From Blastococcus sp. VKM Ac-2987 (GTDB taxonomy: Bacteria; Actinomycetota; Actinomycetes; Mycobacteriales; Geodermatophilaceae): a DNA stretch of 64,000 nt. Below the pieces are notes generated by a model. It made no database searches. It saw nothing but the letters and a program-made list of their open reading frames with translations, and was not told the DNA's origin. Shown here piece by piece: positions 17,028-27,060 of the stretch. Position 1 is the stretch's first letter; each line of letters starts with the position of its first letter. Position numbers and translations under genes: made by a program. Where the stretch lies: assembly GCF_026967805.1 (NCBI RefSeq), contig NZ_JAPVBG010000001.1:1240047-1304046 (forward strand), written 5' to 3'.

Positions 17028-17049
17028 CCGGGCCCGGAGGGCCGCCCGG

Positions 17050-17994
17050 TCAGGGGAGCACGCGGGCGCCGGGCACCGGCCCGGTGACCGCCCGCACGGT
17101 GCGGAAGACGCCCACCCCGGCGAGCTCGGCGGCCAGCCGGACGGCGCCCTGCTCGTCGGGCGCCAGGGCCGCCACCGTGGGGCCCGACCCGCTCACCAGC
17201 GCGGCCAGGGCGCCGGCGTCCTGCGCCGCACGCAGGGCCCGGCGCAGGTCCGGCCGCAGGCTCAGCGCGGCGGGCTGCAGGTCGTTGGAGAGCGCCGTCG
17301 CGAGGTCGGCGGCCGTGCCCGAGCGCAGGGCGGCGAGGACCGGCCCGGCCGGGGTCGGCTCGGCGACGTCGGGCACCCGGCCCCCGGCCCGCAGCCGGTC
17401 GAGCTCGCCGTAGACGGCCGGCGTCGACAGCCCCTCCCCGGCGATGCCCAGCACCCAGTGCCACCGGCCGGCGGCCAGCACCGGCGTCACCTGCTCACCG
17501 CGGCCGGTGCCGAGGGCGACCCCGCCGACGAGCCCGAACGGCACGTCGCTGCCGAGCCGGGCGGCCAGCCCCAGCAGGTCCTCCCGCGCGGCCCGGGTAC
17601 CCCACAGCGCGTCGAGGGCCACCAGCGTCGCCGCGGCGTCCGCGCTCCCACCGGCCAGGCCGGCGGCCACCGGGATGCTCTTCGCGACGTGCAGCTCGGC
17701 GTCCGGGCGCACGCCGGCGGCGCCGGCCAGCAGCTCGGCGGCCCGCCAGACCAGGTTGGTGCGGTCGGCGGGCACCTGCCCGGGCCCGCCCGCCACGCCG
17801 GTGCCCTCGCCGGTCAGCCGCAGGGTCAGGCCCTCGCCGGGCCGGGCCGTGACCGTGTCGTGCAGCGACACGGCGAAGTAGACCGTGGCCAGGCCGTGGA
17901 AGCCGTCCTCGCGCGGCGGGCCCACGCCGAGGTGGACGTTCAGCTTCGCCGGCGCCCGGACGACGACGGCGTCCCCGGCCGCGCCGTCGCTCAC
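17050..17994 (-). CDS. ispE: 4-diphosphocytidyl-2-C-methyl-D-erythritol kinase
   Basis: 314 residues of GHMP-kinase fold. N-terminal [23 protein letters not shown], the ATP loop [17 protein letters not shown] and the C-terminal [13 protein letters not shown] are the three GHMP motifs. It phosphorylates CDP-methylerythritol in the MEP isoprenoid pathway, here feeding undecaprenyl and menaquinone synthesis. The GTG start overlaps the rsmA stop as GTGA, so the two are coupled; rpfB-rsmA-ispE is the same order as in M. tuberculosis. A short GC-rich dyad (17028-17049) sits between its stop and the convergent TetR gene. Confidence 0.95.
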   Translation of the reverse strand: MSDGAAGDAVVVRAPAKLNVHLGVGPPREDGFHGLATVYFAVSLHDTVTARPGEGLTLRLTGEGTGVAGGPGQVPADRTNLVWRAAELLAGAAGVRPDAELHVAKSIPVAAGLAGGSADAAATLVALDALWGTRAAREDLLGLAARLGSDVPFGLVGGVALGTGRGEQVTPVLAAGRWHWVLGIAGEGLSTPAVYGELDRLRAGGRVPDVAEPTPAGPVLAALRSGTAADLATALSNDLQPAALSLRPDLRRALRAAQDAGALAALVSGSGPTVAALAPDEQGAVRLAAELAGVGVFRTVRAVTGPVPGARVLP

Positions 17995-18896
17995 GGCTGC
18001 ACCGGGTCGGTGGCGGCCAGGCGGGCGAAGTCGGTGACCGAGAGCTGCTCACCGCGGGCCGAGGGGTCGATGCCGGCCGCGCGCAGCCGCACCTCGGCCG
18101 CGGCCGGGCTCCCCGCCCAGCGGGCGAGCGCCGCCCGCAGGCCCTTGCGACGCATCCCGAAGGCGGCGTCCACCACGGCGAAGGTCGCCCGCCGGTCCCC
18201 CGGCGGCGGCGGACGCCGGACCAGCTCGACAAGGCCGGAGTCGACGTTGGGCTCGGGCCAGAAGACCCGGCGGCCGACGTTTCCGGCGCGGCGCACCTCG
18301 CCGTACCAGGCGGCCTTGACCGACGGGACGCCGTAGGCGGGCGTCCCGGGGGCCGCGGCGAGCCGCTCGGCCACCTCGGCCTGGACCAGGATCATGGCCC
18401 GGTCCAGGGTGGGCAGCAGCTCCAGCAGGGTGAGCAGCACCGGGACGGCGACGTTGTAGGGCAGGTTCGCCACGAGCGCCGTCGGCGGCCGCCCGGGCAG
18501 CTCGGTGACGCGTAGGGCGTCGCCCTCGACGACGGTCAGCCGGTCGGCGAGGTCGGGGCGGCGGGCGGCGACGGTCCGCGGCAGCAGCGCGGCCAGCCGC
18601 GGATCGATCTCCACCGCCGTCACGTGCGCCGCCGCGGGCAGCAGGCCCAGGGTCAGCGAGCCGAGGCCTGGGCCCACCTCGAGCACGACGTCGTCGGGCC
18701 GGACGCCGGCGGTGCGCACGATCCGCCGGATCGTGTTCGCGTCGTGCAGGAAGTTCTGCCCCAGGCTCTTGGTGGGACGCAGCTCGAGCTGCTGGGCCAG
18801 GTCGCGGATCGCGGCCGGGCCCAGCAGCCCGCTGGTCTGCTCGGGTTCGGTGCTCAGCGGGATCAGCTGAACAGGCGGGGTCCGCAGTGCGGCCAC
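17991..18896 (-). CDS. rsmA: 16S rRNA (adenine1518/1519-N6) dimethyltransferase
   Basis: About 301 residues, KsgA family. SAM-binding motif I is [16 protein letters not shown], the catalytic motif is NLPYN (motif IV), and N-terminal [10 protein letters not shown] is diagnostic. It dimethylates two adjacent adenines in the 3' helix of 16S rRNA late in small-subunit assembly. The family region starts near [13 protein letters not shown]. The only GTG in frame close before it is at 18896, 34 bases inside the end of rpfB, so translation may depend on ribosomes finishing rpfB. CTG codons at 18866 and 18857 are other options. Start confidence is low, function high. Confidence 0.93.
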   Translation of the reverse strand: MAALRTPPVQLIPLSTEPEQTSGLLGPAAIRDLAQQLELRPTKSLGQNFLHDANTIRRIVRTAGVRPDDVVLEVGPGLGSLTLGLLPAAAHVTAVEIDPRLAALLPRTVAARRPDLADRLTVVEGDALRVTELPGRPPTALVANLPYNVAVPVLLTLLELLPTLDRAMILVQAEVAERLAAAPGTPAYGVPSVKAAWYGEVRRAGNVGRRVFWPEPNVDSGLVELVRRPPPPGDRRATFAVVDAAFGMRRKGLRAALARWAGSPAAAEVRLRAAGIDPSARGEQLSVTDFARLAATDPVQP

Positions 18897-19954
18897 TGAC
18901 CGGCACCGGAGCGCTGGTACAGCAGCTGCGCCCGGTAGGTCTGCTCGTCGGGCGAGGCGGCCGACGGCAGCCCGGAACCGCCCACGCCCTGCCAGGTGGC
19001 CGTGGAGAACTGGTACAGCCCGTGGTACTTGCCGGTCCCGCTGACCGCGGTCGGCCGGCCGCCGGACTCGCAGGCGGCGAGGGCGGCCCAGTTCAGGCCG
19101 TCGGCGGAGGGGCGGTTCGTGGGGCGGGCCTTGGTGCCGACCGTCACGAGCTCGTCGACCGGCGCCCGGGTGACGCTGGTGGACAGCTGCTCGCGGCCGG
19201 TCTCCTGCCCGTCGACCACGGTCACCCGGTAGGTGGTCGACTGCTCGCCGTCGACGCCCGGCCGGGTGACCGTCTCGTCGCCCTGGAAGGCCGCGGCGTC
19301 CTCGGCCTCCACCCGGCCGTGCGCGACCGGGGTGACCTCGGTGACGTCGGAGACCTGCACCCGGTACACCTGCAGGCGCATCCGGTTCAGCAGCGCCTGG
19401 GTGGGCTTGAGGCTGGTGCGGTCGGTGTCGCTCAGCGCGATGCCCTGCTCGGCGAGGAGGTCGCCGGCGGTCGCGGCCGTCGTGGTGACCACGCGCTCGG
19501 CGCCGTCGGCCACGAGCACGATGTCCTTGGGCGTGGTGATCGTCAGCTGCATGCCCTCGAGCGGCAGGCGGTCGCTGCGGCTGGCGGAGAGCACCAGACC
19601 CTCGGCCCGGAGGCCGAGCTGGTCGAGCGCCTCCTCGACCGACAGCGCGGTCACCTGCACCTGGCGGGAGACGCCGTCGATGGTGAGCTCGAGCGGCCGG
19701 GCCCGGTTGAGGACGACGGTGGAGCCGTCGCTCACCCGCTGGTCCGCGGCCGGCAGGACGACGTCCTGGGCGGCGAGGGTGAGGCCCTCCTCCTCCAGCA
19801 CGTCGCCCACGGTGTCGGCGTAGGTGCCGACCTCGCGGGCCTGCCCGTCGATGGTCAGCACGACGGACTTCTGGGCGAGGAAGAAGGCCAGCGTCCCGCC
19901 CACGAGTCCGAGGAGGACGAGGGCGAAGAGGCTGAACTGCAGGGAGCGGCGCAC
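18863..19954 (-). CDS. rpfB: Resuscitation-promoting factor, RpfB type
   Basis: 363 residues, nearly the length of M. tuberculosis RpfB. A signal anchor (about 3-26, [20 protein letters not shown]) is followed by three DUF348 repeats, one G5 domain (about 215-290), and the lysozyme-like Rpf domain (about 295-363) with [13 protein letters not shown] (catalytic Glu), [13 protein letters not shown] and the Cys near the end. Rpfs cleave peptidoglycan glycan strands and help dormant cells regrow. GTG 19954 is preferred because GGAAG precedes it and the hydrophobic anchor then begins at once; the upstream in-frame ATG 20071 adds 39 atypical residues. An inverted repeat lies at 20118-20150. Confidence 0.94.
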   Translation of the reverse strand: MRRSLQFSLFALVLLGLVGGTLAFFLAQKSVVLTIDGQAREVGTYADTVGDVLEEEGLTLAAQDVVLPAADQRVSDGSTVVLNRARPLELTIDGVSRQVQVTALSVEEALDQLGLRAEGLVLSASRSDRLPLEGMQLTITTPKDIVLVADGAERVVTTTAATAGDLLAEQGIALSDTDRTSLKPTQALLNRMRLQVYRVQVSDVTEVTPVAHGRVEAEDAAAFQGDETVTRPGVDGEQSTTYRVTVVDGQETGREQLSTSVTRAPVDELVTVGTKARPTNRPSADGLNWAALAACESGGRPTAVSGTGKYHGLYQFSTATWQGVGGSGLPSAASPDEQTYRAQLLYQRSGAGQWPHCGPRLFS

Positions 19955-20117
19955 GACACTTCCAGGGGTCACAGAGCCCGGGCAGGAGATCGGCTGGGCC
20001 GCAGGGAGCGGCCCGACCGTGATCCCGGCTCGGACGGCGGCCGCCCGGGGAGCCGGGGCAGTGGGCGCCACCCGGGTCGTTCTCCACCCCGGCTGTCGAT
20101 CACGACACGATAACGAA

Positions 20118-20150
20118 CACTCGTCGCGTGGCTACGGTGCACGACGAGTG
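20118..20150 (-). promoter_or_regulatory. Inverted repeat upstream of rpfB
   Basis: CACTCGTCG (20118-20126) and CGACGAGTG (20142-20150) are perfect 9-base arms with a 15-base spacer, about 165 bases before the rpfB start in a 340-base gap. The 33-base span is about three helical turns. It may be an operator or a leader hairpin. I looked for the ydaO (c-di-AMP) riboswitch often found before actinobacterial rpf genes and did not find its conserved blocks. Confidence 0.4.
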
Positions 20151-20293
20151 AAGCAGACCTCGCAGCCGCTCACCGTGGGCGCGCCGGTACCCCTCGTGAC
20201 GGCCGTGCCGGGTGGGACGGGTGGTACGGATGTGCCGTCACCCGACCGGGGGTGATCAAGGACACCGGCTGCGCGGGCGCCGGACGCGCGGTC

Positions 20294-21133
20294 TCAGCCC
20301 GCCAGCGCGGGGGCGCTCGAGCGCACCGGCCGGAGCCAGCTGAACAGGAAGACGGTCACGGCCAGGCCGGCCGCCAGCGCGGAGAAGCCGCCGGCCACGA
20401 GGGCCACCGGCAGCACGTCGAAGTCCCCGCGGACCCGCTCCCCCAGGTCCAGCCCGGCGCGCAGCAGCAGGGTGCCGAACGGGAGCAGCGCCGTCACGCT
20501 GGCCGCAGCGGTCACCAGGTGCGCCGTCCAGGTCCGCAGCGCCTCGTCGATCGGCACGTCTGCGCCCTGGGCCGGCATCGGCCGGACCAGCGCCCGGAGC
20601 AGCGCCCCCTCGGCCAGCAGCCAGGCCACCAGCGGCACGACCACGACCGCCCAGGCGGTGGTGCTCCCCAGCTCGCCGTCGGACCACAGCCACCCGGCGG
20701 TCGCCAGCTCTGCGGCGACCACCAGGCGCATCGTCCAGACCAGCCAGGCGGAGATCTGCTCGCCCTGCCGCGGGCGGCGCGGCGGGGAGGTCAGCGTCCA
20801 GCGCGGGCGGGGGCGCGTCACCTCGGCCAGCAGCACGCCCGCCAGCAGACCCATCGCGAGCAGGGGGAGCCACAGGAAGACCGATGCCTCCGCGAGGAGC
20901 ACCACGCTGGCCACGATCCCGGCCAGGCCGAGGAGCAGGCCCAGCCCGCGCCACCGGCGTCCGTGCGCCGCCTGCCGCCGCAGCGCCGCCAGCCCCTCGG
21001 GGGTCGGCTCGGCCAGTTCCACCCCTCCGCCGGCGACCGCCCGGCGATCCGCCGCCAGCTTCCAGGCGCGGGCCAGCAGCACGCCCGGCACGAGCAGAGC
21101 GACGAAGACCACGACCGCGATGAGACGACCCAC
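20294..21133 (-). CDS. Conserved membrane protein of unknown function
   Basis: 279 residues with about seven hydrophobic segments: 1-20, 62-80, 85-105, about 128-150, 155-175, 205-225 and 238-262. Short charged loops include EPTPEGLAALRRQAAHGRRW. No catalytic or transport motif is recognised. The final nucleotide-biased codons and high GC3 support real coding. GTG 21133 is the only start that keeps the first helix, but no ribosome binding site precedes it, so it may be leaderless. It lies between tatD and rpfB, where mycobacteria have no gene, so it may be specific to this lineage. Confidence 0.7.
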   Translation of the reverse strand: MGRLIAVVVFVALLVPGVLLARAWKLAADRRAVAGGGVELAEPTPEGLAALRRQAAHGRRWRGLGLLLGLAGIVASVVLLAEASVFLWLPLLAMGLLAGVLLAEVTRPRPRWTLTSPPRRPRQGEQISAWLVWTMRLVVAAELATAGWLWSDGELGSTTAWAVVVVPLVAWLLAEGALLRALVRPMPAQGADVPIDEALRTWTAHLVTAAASVTALLPFGTLLLRAGLDLGERVRGDFDVLPVALVAGGFSALAAGLAVTVFLFSWLRPVRSSAPALAG

Positions 21134-21211
21134 GGGTCAAGTGTGCATCGGTTCTCCGCCCGTGTGGTGCGACCCCGTTCCAGCCGGTCGCCCGGGAGGC
21201 GGAAACTCTCC

Positions 21212-22117
21212 TCAGCGAGGGGCGGGCTGCTGCTCCCAGGGACCGAAGACGCGTTCGGCGGTGGCGGTGAGGGTGTGGCAGAGCTCGACCAGTTCCGTGC
21301 CGGTGACCTCTGCGAGCGCCCGGACCGTGTGCGGCACCAGCCGCGAGGCGTTCGGGCGGCCCCGGAACGGCGCAGGGGTGAGGAACGGGGAGTCGGTCTC
21401 CACCAGCAGCTGGTCCACCGGGGTCAGCGCGGCCGCCTCGCGCAGGTAACCGGCGTTGCCGAAGGTCAGCGTGCCGGCGAAGGAGAGCACGTACCCCCGT
21501 TCGACGCACGCCTTGGCGAACACGGCGTCGCCGGAGAAGCAGTGGAAGACGGTGTGCTCGGGAGCGCCCTCGTCCTCGAGCACCCGCAGGATCTGCTCGT
21601 GCGCGTCCCGGTCGTGGATCACCAGCGCGACGCCGCGCTCCTTGGCGATCCGGATGTGCGCGCGGAACGACGCCTCCTGGGCCGGCCAGCCCTCCGGGCC
21701 GGTGCGGTACCGGTCCAGGCCGGTCTCCCCCACCGCCCGCACCCGCGGCAGCGCGGCCAACCGGTCGATCTCGGCCAGCGCCGCGTCGGACGCCCCGCCC
21801 CCGCCGGCCTCGTTGGGGTGCAGCGCGACGGCGGCGAGCACGTTGGGGTGCCGGGCCGCCAGCTCCGCCGACCACCGGGACGATGCGACGTCGACACCGA
21901 CCTGCACCAGCCGGGTCACGTTCACCGCGGCGGCGGCTGCGATCTCGGCGTCGACGTCGTCGTCCGACGCCCACTCGCCGTGCTCGTCGCCGGCCGGCCG
22001 CTCCCCCAGGACGATGTCCAGGTGCGTGTGGCTGTCCAGCGCCGGGGCCGGGAGCGGCTCCGGCGACGGCGGCGGCTCGCCCCGCCGGTTCGCGCGGGAC
22101 GAGGCCGAGCGACTCAT
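21212..22117 (-). CDS. tatD: TatD family metal-dependent DNase
   Basis: 301 residues, slightly longer than usual because of a Pro/Arg-rich N-terminus. The metal ligands of the amidohydrolase-like barrel are visible: DSHTHLD, the VGETGLD glutamate, [17 protein letters not shown] and ETDSPFL. TatD proteins are Mg-dependent 3'-5' exonucleases or DNases acting in DNA repair and quality control. ATG 22117 overlaps the metG stop (ATGA), and the metG-tatD-rpfB order is conserved in Actinobacteria. [11 protein letters not shown] has Arg where many relatives have Asp-Tyr, a minor variation. Confidence 0.93.
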   Translation of the reverse strand: MSRSASSRANRRGEPPPSPEPLPAPALDSHTHLDIVLGERPAGDEHGEWASDDDVDAEIAAAAAVNVTRLVQVGVDVASSRWSAELAARHPNVLAAVALHPNEAGGGGASDAALAEIDRLAALPRVRAVGETGLDRYRTGPEGWPAQEASFRAHIRIAKERGVALVIHDRDAHEQILRVLEDEGAPEHTVFHCFSGDAVFAKACVERGYVLSFAGTLTFGNAGYLREAAALTPVDQLLVETDSPFLTPAPFRGRPNASRLVPHTVRALAEVTGTELVELCHTLTATAERVFGPWEQQPAPR

Positions 22118-23913
22118 TCCCCGCCCTCCTCCAGGCGCCGGAGCTCCTCGTCGACGATCGACGGGTCCAGCTTGGTGAAGATCGGCTTCGGCGGGGCCAG
22201 CGGCGTCCCGGGGGCCGGGAGCGGCGTGGAGGCCCAGACCGCCTGCCCCTGCTCGTAGGAGCCGGTGATGATCGGGTACGGCGAGCCCTCGTCGAGGTCG
22301 GTGACCTCCTCGACCCGCGGCGCGACCGACCAGGTGCCGGTCCCGCCGAGCAGCTCGTGCACCTGCTGCGAGGAGTGCGGGAGGAACGGCGTCAGGAGGG
22401 CGTTGCAGTCCTTGATCGCCTGGAGCGCGGTGTGCAGGACGGTGTCCCGGCGGGCCGGGTCCTCCTTGAGCTTCCACGGCGCCTGGTCCGACAGGTACTT
22501 GTTCGCCTCGCCGACGACCCGCATGGCCTCGGTGATCGCGGCCTTCTGCCGGTTGCGCGAGAGCAGCTCGCCCACGGGGGCGAACGCGCCCGACGTGGTG
22601 GCCAGCAGCGCGCGGTCGTCGTCGGTCAGGTCGCCGGGCGTCGGGACGGCGCCGACGTTCTTCGCCGCCATCGAGACGCTCCGGTTGACCAGGTTGCCCC
22701 AGCCGGCGACCAGCTCGTCGTTGTTGCGGCGCAGGAACTCCGCCCAGGTGAAGTCGGTGTCCTGGTTCTCCGGGCCGGCGACGGCGATGAAGTAGCGCAG
22801 CGCGTCGGCGTCGTACCGGGCGAGGAAGTCCCGCACGTAGATGACCACGTTGCGGGAGGAGGAGAACTTGCGTCCCTCCATGGTCAGGAACTCGCTGGAG
22901 ACGACCTCGGTGGGCAGGTTCAGCCGGCCGTAGGAGCCCGGCGTCCCGCCCTTGTCGCCCTCGCCGTTGTAGCCGAGCAGCTGGGCCGGCCAGATCTCGG
23001 AGTGGAAGACGATGTTGTCCTTGCCCATGAAGTAGTAGGCGTCGGAGTCCGGCGACTGCCACCACCGGCGCCACGCGTCCGGGTCCCCCGACCGGCGGGC
23101 CCACTCGATGGACGCGGACAGGTACCCGACCACGGCGTCGAACCAGACGTAGATGCGCTTGTCGGGGCGGTCGCGCCAGCCGTCCAGCGGCACCGGGACG
23201 CCCCAGTCGATGTCGCGGGTGTAGCTGCGCGGCTTGAGGTCGGTGAGCAGGTTGACGCTGAAGTTGAGGACGTTCGGGCGCCAGCTCTTCCGGGTGCCCA
23301 GCCAGTCGCCCAGCGCCCGGGTGAACGCGGGCAGGTCGAGGAAGTAGTGCTCCTCCTCGACGAACTTCGGCGTCTCACCGCTGATCTTGCTGACCGGGTT
23401 GACCAGGTCGATCGGGTCGAGCTGGTTGCCGCAGTTGTCGCACTGGTCGCCGCGCGCACCGTCGTAGCCGCAGATCGGGCAGGTGCCCTCGATGTAGCGG
23501 TCGGGCAGGGTGCGGCCGGTCGACGGGCTGATCGCGCCGAGCGTCGTCTTCGGGAAGACGTAGCCGTTCTTGAGCAGGCCGAGGAAGATCTCCTGGCTGA
23601 TCTGCGCGTGGTTGGCCGTCGTCGTCCTCGTGAACAGGTCGTAGCTGAGCCCGAGGGACTGCAGGTCCCCGACGATGACCCGGTTGTTCCGGTCGGCGAT
23701 CTGCCGGGGCGTGATCCCCTCGGCGTCGGCGGCGACGGTGATCGGGGTGCCGTGCTCGTCGGTGCCGCTGACCATGAGGACCTCGTCCCCGGCCATCCGG
23801 TGGTACCGGCTGAAGACGTCGGAGGGGACGCCGAACCCGGAGACGTGGCCGATGTGCCGCGGCCCGTTCGCATAGGGCCAGGCGACTGCGGTCAGGATGT
23901 GCCGATCACTCAC
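22114..23913 (-). CDS. metG: Methionyl-tRNA synthetase
   Basis: 599 residues. The class I HIGH motif appears as PRHIGHVSG, the KMSKS loop as KFSSSR, and a two-knuckle zinc site as [19 protein letters not shown]. The anticodon-binding helical domain follows (GWGNLVNRS region). It charges tRNA-Met and initiator tRNA. The C-terminal tRNA-binding (EMAP-like) domain found in some bacteria is absent, as in other Actinobacteria. The KFSSSR loop replaces the textbook KMSKS, a substitution usual in this subgroup. GTG 23913 is the start. It is the first gene of the metG-tatD pair. Confidence 0.96.
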   Translation of the reverse strand: MSDRHILTAVAWPYANGPRHIGHVSGFGVPSDVFSRYHRMAGDEVLMVSGTDEHGTPITVAADAEGITPRQIADRNNRVIVGDLQSLGLSYDLFTRTTTANHAQISQEIFLGLLKNGYVFPKTTLGAISPSTGRTLPDRYIEGTCPICGYDGARGDQCDNCGNQLDPIDLVNPVSKISGETPKFVEEEHYFLDLPAFTRALGDWLGTRKSWRPNVLNFSVNLLTDLKPRSYTRDIDWGVPVPLDGWRDRPDKRIYVWFDAVVGYLSASIEWARRSGDPDAWRRWWQSPDSDAYYFMGKDNIVFHSEIWPAQLLGYNGEGDKGGTPGSYGRLNLPTEVVSSEFLTMEGRKFSSSRNVVIYVRDFLARYDADALRYFIAVAGPENQDTDFTWAEFLRRNNDELVAGWGNLVNRSVSMAAKNVGAVPTPGDLTDDDRALLATTSGAFAPVGELLSRNRQKAAITEAMRVVGEANKYLSDQAPWKLKEDPARRDTVLHTALQAIKDCNALLTPFLPHSSQQVHELLGGTGTWSVAPRVEEVTDLDEGSPYPIITGSYEQGQAVWASTPLPAPGTPLAPPKPIFTKLDPSIVDEELRRLEEGGE

Positions 23914-23973
23914 GCCGCTGAGCCTAGGCGGCGGGGTCCAGCCGGTCGCCCGGCCGGGCTGCCGGCGCGGGCC

Positions 23974-24633
23974 TCAGCGCTGCGAGACGACGTTCGTGGC
24001 CGGGCCGGACGGGTCGGTGTCGACCGGGCCGAGGAGGGCGAGGCCGCCGAGCGCCAGGGCGATGAGCCCGAGGGTGACCGTGCACAGCGAGCGGTGCAGG
24101 GTCACCGGGTCGGGCCGCCGCGCCCGCACCCGCGGGCCCTGCAGCACCCACTGCCGCGCCGACGGAGTGCCGGCGAGGAGCAGCTTGCCGGCCGGCACCG
24201 CGAGCGCCGCCGCGAACAGCAGCGGCAGCGGGACGCCACCGGTGAGCGCCTCCGGTACCGGCACCACGACCGCGACGACGCCCAGCATCGAGAGCACGCC
24301 GAGCTCGGCGGAGGAGGTGACCACCACGAGCGTGCGGCCGGAGCCGTCGATCAGCGCCGCGCCCGCACCGGCGGTCAGGACGATCCAGCCGGCCAGCACG
24401 ACCAGCCCGAGGACGACCAGCCAGCCGGCCGGCCGCACCGGTGCGGCCAGGACGGCGTCGACCCGGGTCAGGCCCGTGGCCAGCAGACCGGTGGCCTCTC
24501 CGACGGCGAGCAGGCCGGCGCCGAGCACGCTGACCGGCACCCGGCGGCGCGCGCCGCCGGAGCGCTGGGACGCCACGGGTCCCGCCGAGCGTGCGTACGG
24601 GGACCCGAGGGTGTCGAGGACGGTGCTCGCCAC
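23974..24633 (-). CDS. Membrane protein of unknown function
   Basis: 219 residues with five hydrophobic segments (about 33-55, 68-95, 105-130, 133-152 and 178-200) and a basic N-terminus. The middle carries LIDGSGRTLVVVTSSAELG. No recognised family motif. The codon pattern and lack of a better frame support a real gene. It is divergent from corA with a 183-base gap that must contain both promoters, and ends 60 bases before the metG start, so it is not in the metG operon. Function unknown. Confidence 0.65.
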   Translation of the reverse strand: MASTVLDTLGSPYARSAGPVASQRSGGARRRVPVSVLGAGLLAVGEATGLLATGLTRVDAVLAAPVRPAGWLVVLGLVVLAGWIVLTAGAGAALIDGSGRTLVVVTSSAELGVLSMLGVVAVVVPVPEALTGGVPLPLLFAAALAVPAGKLLLAGTPSARQWVLQGPRVRARRPDPVTLHRSLCTVTLGLIALALGGLALLGPVDTDPSGPATNVVSQR

Positions 24634-24816
24634 GAAGCTGCTCTCCCTGACCGGTGGGGGCTGTCCCCGCTCAGGTCGGCGCGCCGCGCGGGCCGCTGGA
24701 CGCCGCGCCGGCCGGACTCACCCCTGCGGGGCAGGACGGCCGCACGGGCAGGCGGCCCGGCACGCCTACGCTGCACACCGCACGAACGACCAGCCGGGGA
24801 GGAGGGCGGACCCGCC

Positions 24817-25938
24817 GTGAGCACCAGCGACGACCTGCCGGCCGCACCGCTCCAGCTGCCCTCCCAGGTGCCGCCGGGATCGCCACCGACCCTGCGCCCC
24901 CGCCCGGCCGGGCAGCAGCAGCGGATGCCGACCCGCCGCCCCGAGACGGCGGCCGTCATCGACTGCGCCGTCTACGTCGACGGCCGGCGCCAGGAGCCGG
25001 TGGCCGCGGAGGACGCGCTGCCGGTCGCCGAGGAGCTCGGCGGGTTCGTGTGGCTGGGCCTCTACGCGCCGGACGAGCACGAGCTGGGGGCGATCGCCGG
25101 GGAGTACGACCTGCACCCGCTCGCGGTCGAGGACGCCGTCTACGCCCACCAGCGGCCGAAGCTGGAGCGCTACGACGACGCCCTGTTCATGGTCCTCAAG
25201 ACCGCGACGTACATCGAGCACGAGGAGCTCACCGCGACCAGCGAGGTCGTGGACACCGGCGAGGTGATGGTCTTCCTCGGGCCGAACTACGTCATCACGG
25301 TCCGGCACGGCGACCACGGCGGGCTGGCCGAGCTCCGGCAGCGGCTGGAGGAGCAGCGCGAGCTGCTGTGCCTCGGCCCCGCCGCCGTGCTCTACGCCGT
25401 CGCCGACCTGGTGGTGGACTCCTTCGTCGATGTCGCCGCCGCGGTCGAGCAGGACGTCGAGGAGCTGGAGGCCTCCGTGTTCAGCCCCCAGCGCACCGAC
25501 GACGTCGGCCGGCTCTACCAGCTCAAGCGGCAGCTGATGTCGCTGCGGCGCGCGGTGTCCCCGCTGGAGGTCCCGCTGCAGAAGCTGGCCGAGCGGCCCG
25601 TCGACGTCGTCCCCGATGCGATGCGCTCGTACTTCCGGGACGTCCTCGACCACGCCATCCGGGTGCGCGACCAGGTGGCCGGACTCGACGAGCTGCTCAC
25701 CTCGATTCTGCAGGCGTCGCTGGCCCGGACCCAGATGGCCGACAACGAGGACATGCGCAAGATCTCGGCCTACGCCGGCATCATCGCCGTCCCCACCGCC
25801 ATCGCCGGGATCTACGGGATGAACTTCACGTACATGCCCGAGCTCGACGAGCCGTGGGGCTACCCGGCTGTGCTGCTGGTGATCCTCACGGCCATCGTGC
25901 TGCTCTACCGCGGCTTCAAGCGCAACGGCTGGCTCTAG
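24817..25938 (+). CDS. corA: CorA-type magnesium/cobalt transporter
   Basis: 373 residues. A soluble alpha/beta N-terminal domain (about 45-290) includes LAVEDAVYAHQRPKLERYDDALFMVLKT. Two C-terminal helices carry the selectivity signature YGMNF at the end of the first helix. CorA forms a pentamer that admits Mg2+ (or Co2+, Ni2+) across the membrane. GTG 24817 has GGAGGAGGG about ten bases upstream. The first about 45 residues are Pro-rich and poorly conserved. It is transcribed alone and ends 38 bases before palindrome element 1. Confidence 0.93.
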   Translation: MSTSDDLPAAPLQLPSQVPPGSPPTLRPRPAGQQQRMPTRRPETAAVIDCAVYVDGRRQEPVAAEDALPVAEELGGFVWLGLYAPDEHELGAIAGEYDLHPLAVEDAVYAHQRPKLERYDDALFMVLKTATYIEHEELTATSEVVDTGEVMVFLGPNYVITVRHGDHGGLAELRQRLEEQRELLCLGPAAVLYAVADLVVDSFVDVAAAVEQDVEELEASVFSPQRTDDVGRLYQLKRQLMSLRRAVSPLEVPLQKLAERPVDVVPDAMRSYFRDVLDHAIRVRDQVAGLDELLTSILQASLARTQMADNEDMRKISAYAGIIAVPTAIAGIYGMNFTYMPELDEPWGYPAVLLVILTAIVLLYRGFKRNGWL

Positions 25939-25976
25939 CCCGTCCGGCCCTCGCGGCCCTCTCCACCCCCGCCCCA

Positions 25977-26036
25977 GGCATAGGAGGCTTTGCCTACGGT
26001 TTCGCAGCCGAATCCGTAGGCATAGCTTCCTATGCC
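25977..26036. repeat. Palindromic element 1 (60 bases) flanking the DUF559 gene
   Basis: The 23-base arms GGCATAGGA...CCTACGG and CCGTAGG...TCCTATGCC pair with two mismatches around a loop containing GCCGAAT. It is clearly less GC-rich than its surroundings. A near copy sits at 27062-27120 on the other side of the DUF559 gene. Both could end transcription in either direction. The shared loop and compensating base changes argue for a specific repeated element. Confidence 0.85.
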
Positions 26037-26128
26037 CGCCTGAAGCCTCTTCCGCGGCTCACCCATGAGTTGTCCACAGATCGCTGCGCCGGCTCCAACC
26101 GAGTGGGCGTGCCGACGAGGCTGCCCTC

Positions 26129-27052
26129 ATGGATTGGCGGAAGGCAATCGTCGACACAGTGGGCGACCACGGCGGGCTGGCCACGCGCCGGCAGTTGCTC
26201 GAGCGGGTACCGCGCCAGGTGCTCGACAGCCATGTCGGCCGCGGCTACCTCGTGCGGGTCTTCCCCAGGGTCTACCGGCTGCGGAACTGCGTCGAGGACG
26301 ACGCGCTGACGCTGCGGGCGGCGCTCCTGCACGCCGGGCCGGTTGCGGCACTGAGCCACACGACCGCACTCGCCGTGTGGGGGCTGCGCCCGCTGGAGCG
26401 GCCACTTCACGTGACGGTGGACCAGAGCGTCAAGAGAGCCGGAGCACCCGACCTGCTCGTGCACCGCCGGCTGCGCTTCGAGCCGGAGTCCGCGCAGTGC
26501 GTGCAGCGGCGCGATCTCCGCATCACGACACTGCCCCGGACCGTCATCGACTCGTGGCCCTTGCTGCCGACCGTGGAGCGCCGTCCGCTCGCCTTGGACC
26601 TCAGCAATCGCGGCCTGGTCACCGCGCGACATCTCGACGAGGCACTGGCGGAGCGCCCCAATGTCGCGGGCCGGCGCGGCCTGCGGCAGACCATCGATCT
26701 CATCGCCGACGGCTGCAGGAGCGAACTCGAGGCCCACGGCGTCCTCACCGTCTTCCGGCACCGTTCGCTGCCGCCGAGCGTCGGCCAGTACCCGGTGCAG
26801 CTGCCGGCCCGTCGGATCAAGCTCGACCGGGCATGGCCAGAGGTGAAACTGGCGGTGGAGCTGGACGGCGCCCGGCACCACACCTCACCGGCGGACCGCC
26901 GCAAGGACCTGGCCCGCGACCGGGAGCTCGCCGCGCTCGGCTGGGTCGTCCTCCGCTTCACGTACGCGGACGTCCTGCGCGATCCCGAGGGCGTGCGCGC
27001 GAAAGTGCTCGCGGTCTACCGCGCTCGCCTCGCACAGCTGCAGGTGAGCTGA
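26129..27052 (+). CDS. AbiEi-like winged-helix plus DUF559 (Vsr-type nuclease fold) protein
   Basis: 307 residues. The N-terminus (about 1-90) resembles the AbiEi_4 antitoxin-type winged helix (GGLATRRQLLERVPRQVLDSH, GRGYLVRVFPRVYRL, ALSHTTALAVWGL). The C-terminus (about 230-300) resembles DUF559, a Vsr/PD-(D/E)XK relative: VELDGARHH, then RRKDLARDRELAALGWVVLRFTYADVL. Such proteins are common lone genes in Actinobacteria with no proven role; a DNA-binding nuclease is the family inference. No toxin partner is adjacent, so it is not an ordinary AbiE pair. It is bracketed at 93 and 10 bases by matching palindromes, an arrangement reminiscent of a nuclease with its own repeats. Confidence 0.8.
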   Translation: MDWRKAIVDTVGDHGGLATRRQLLERVPRQVLDSHVGRGYLVRVFPRVYRLRNCVEDDALTLRAALLHAGPVAALSHTTALAVWGLRPLERPLHVTVDQSVKRAGAPDLLVHRRLRFEPESAQCVQRRDLRITTLPRTVIDSWPLLPTVERRPLALDLSNRGLVTARHLDEALAERPNVAGRRGLRQTIDLIADGCRSELEAHGVLTVFRHRSLPPSVGQYPVQLPARRIKLDRAWPEVKLAVELDGARHHTSPADRRKDLARDRELAALGWVVLRFTYADVLRDPEGVRAKVLAVYRARLAQLQVS

Positions 27053-27060
27053 GACTTCGC

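Noticed and set aside
17028-17049. Short dyad between the TetR gene and ispE
   Set aside because: Only a 6-bp stem; too weak to call a terminator with confidence in such GC-rich sequence.
19955-20250. ydaO (c-di-AMP) riboswitch expected upstream of rpfB
   Set aside because: The conserved blocks of the class were not found; only a simple inverted repeat is visible.
21883-25938. 1351-codon plus-strand open frame across tatD, metG and corA
   Set aside because: Only its last 373 codons (corA) are protein-like; the rest is antisense to metG and other genes.
26070-26078. DnaA-box-like TTGTCCACA (also weaker CGTCCACA/CTCCACA near 45057-45083)
   Set aside because: Single, scattered copies with no cluster, AT-rich unwinding region or dnaA/dnaN genes; not an origin.
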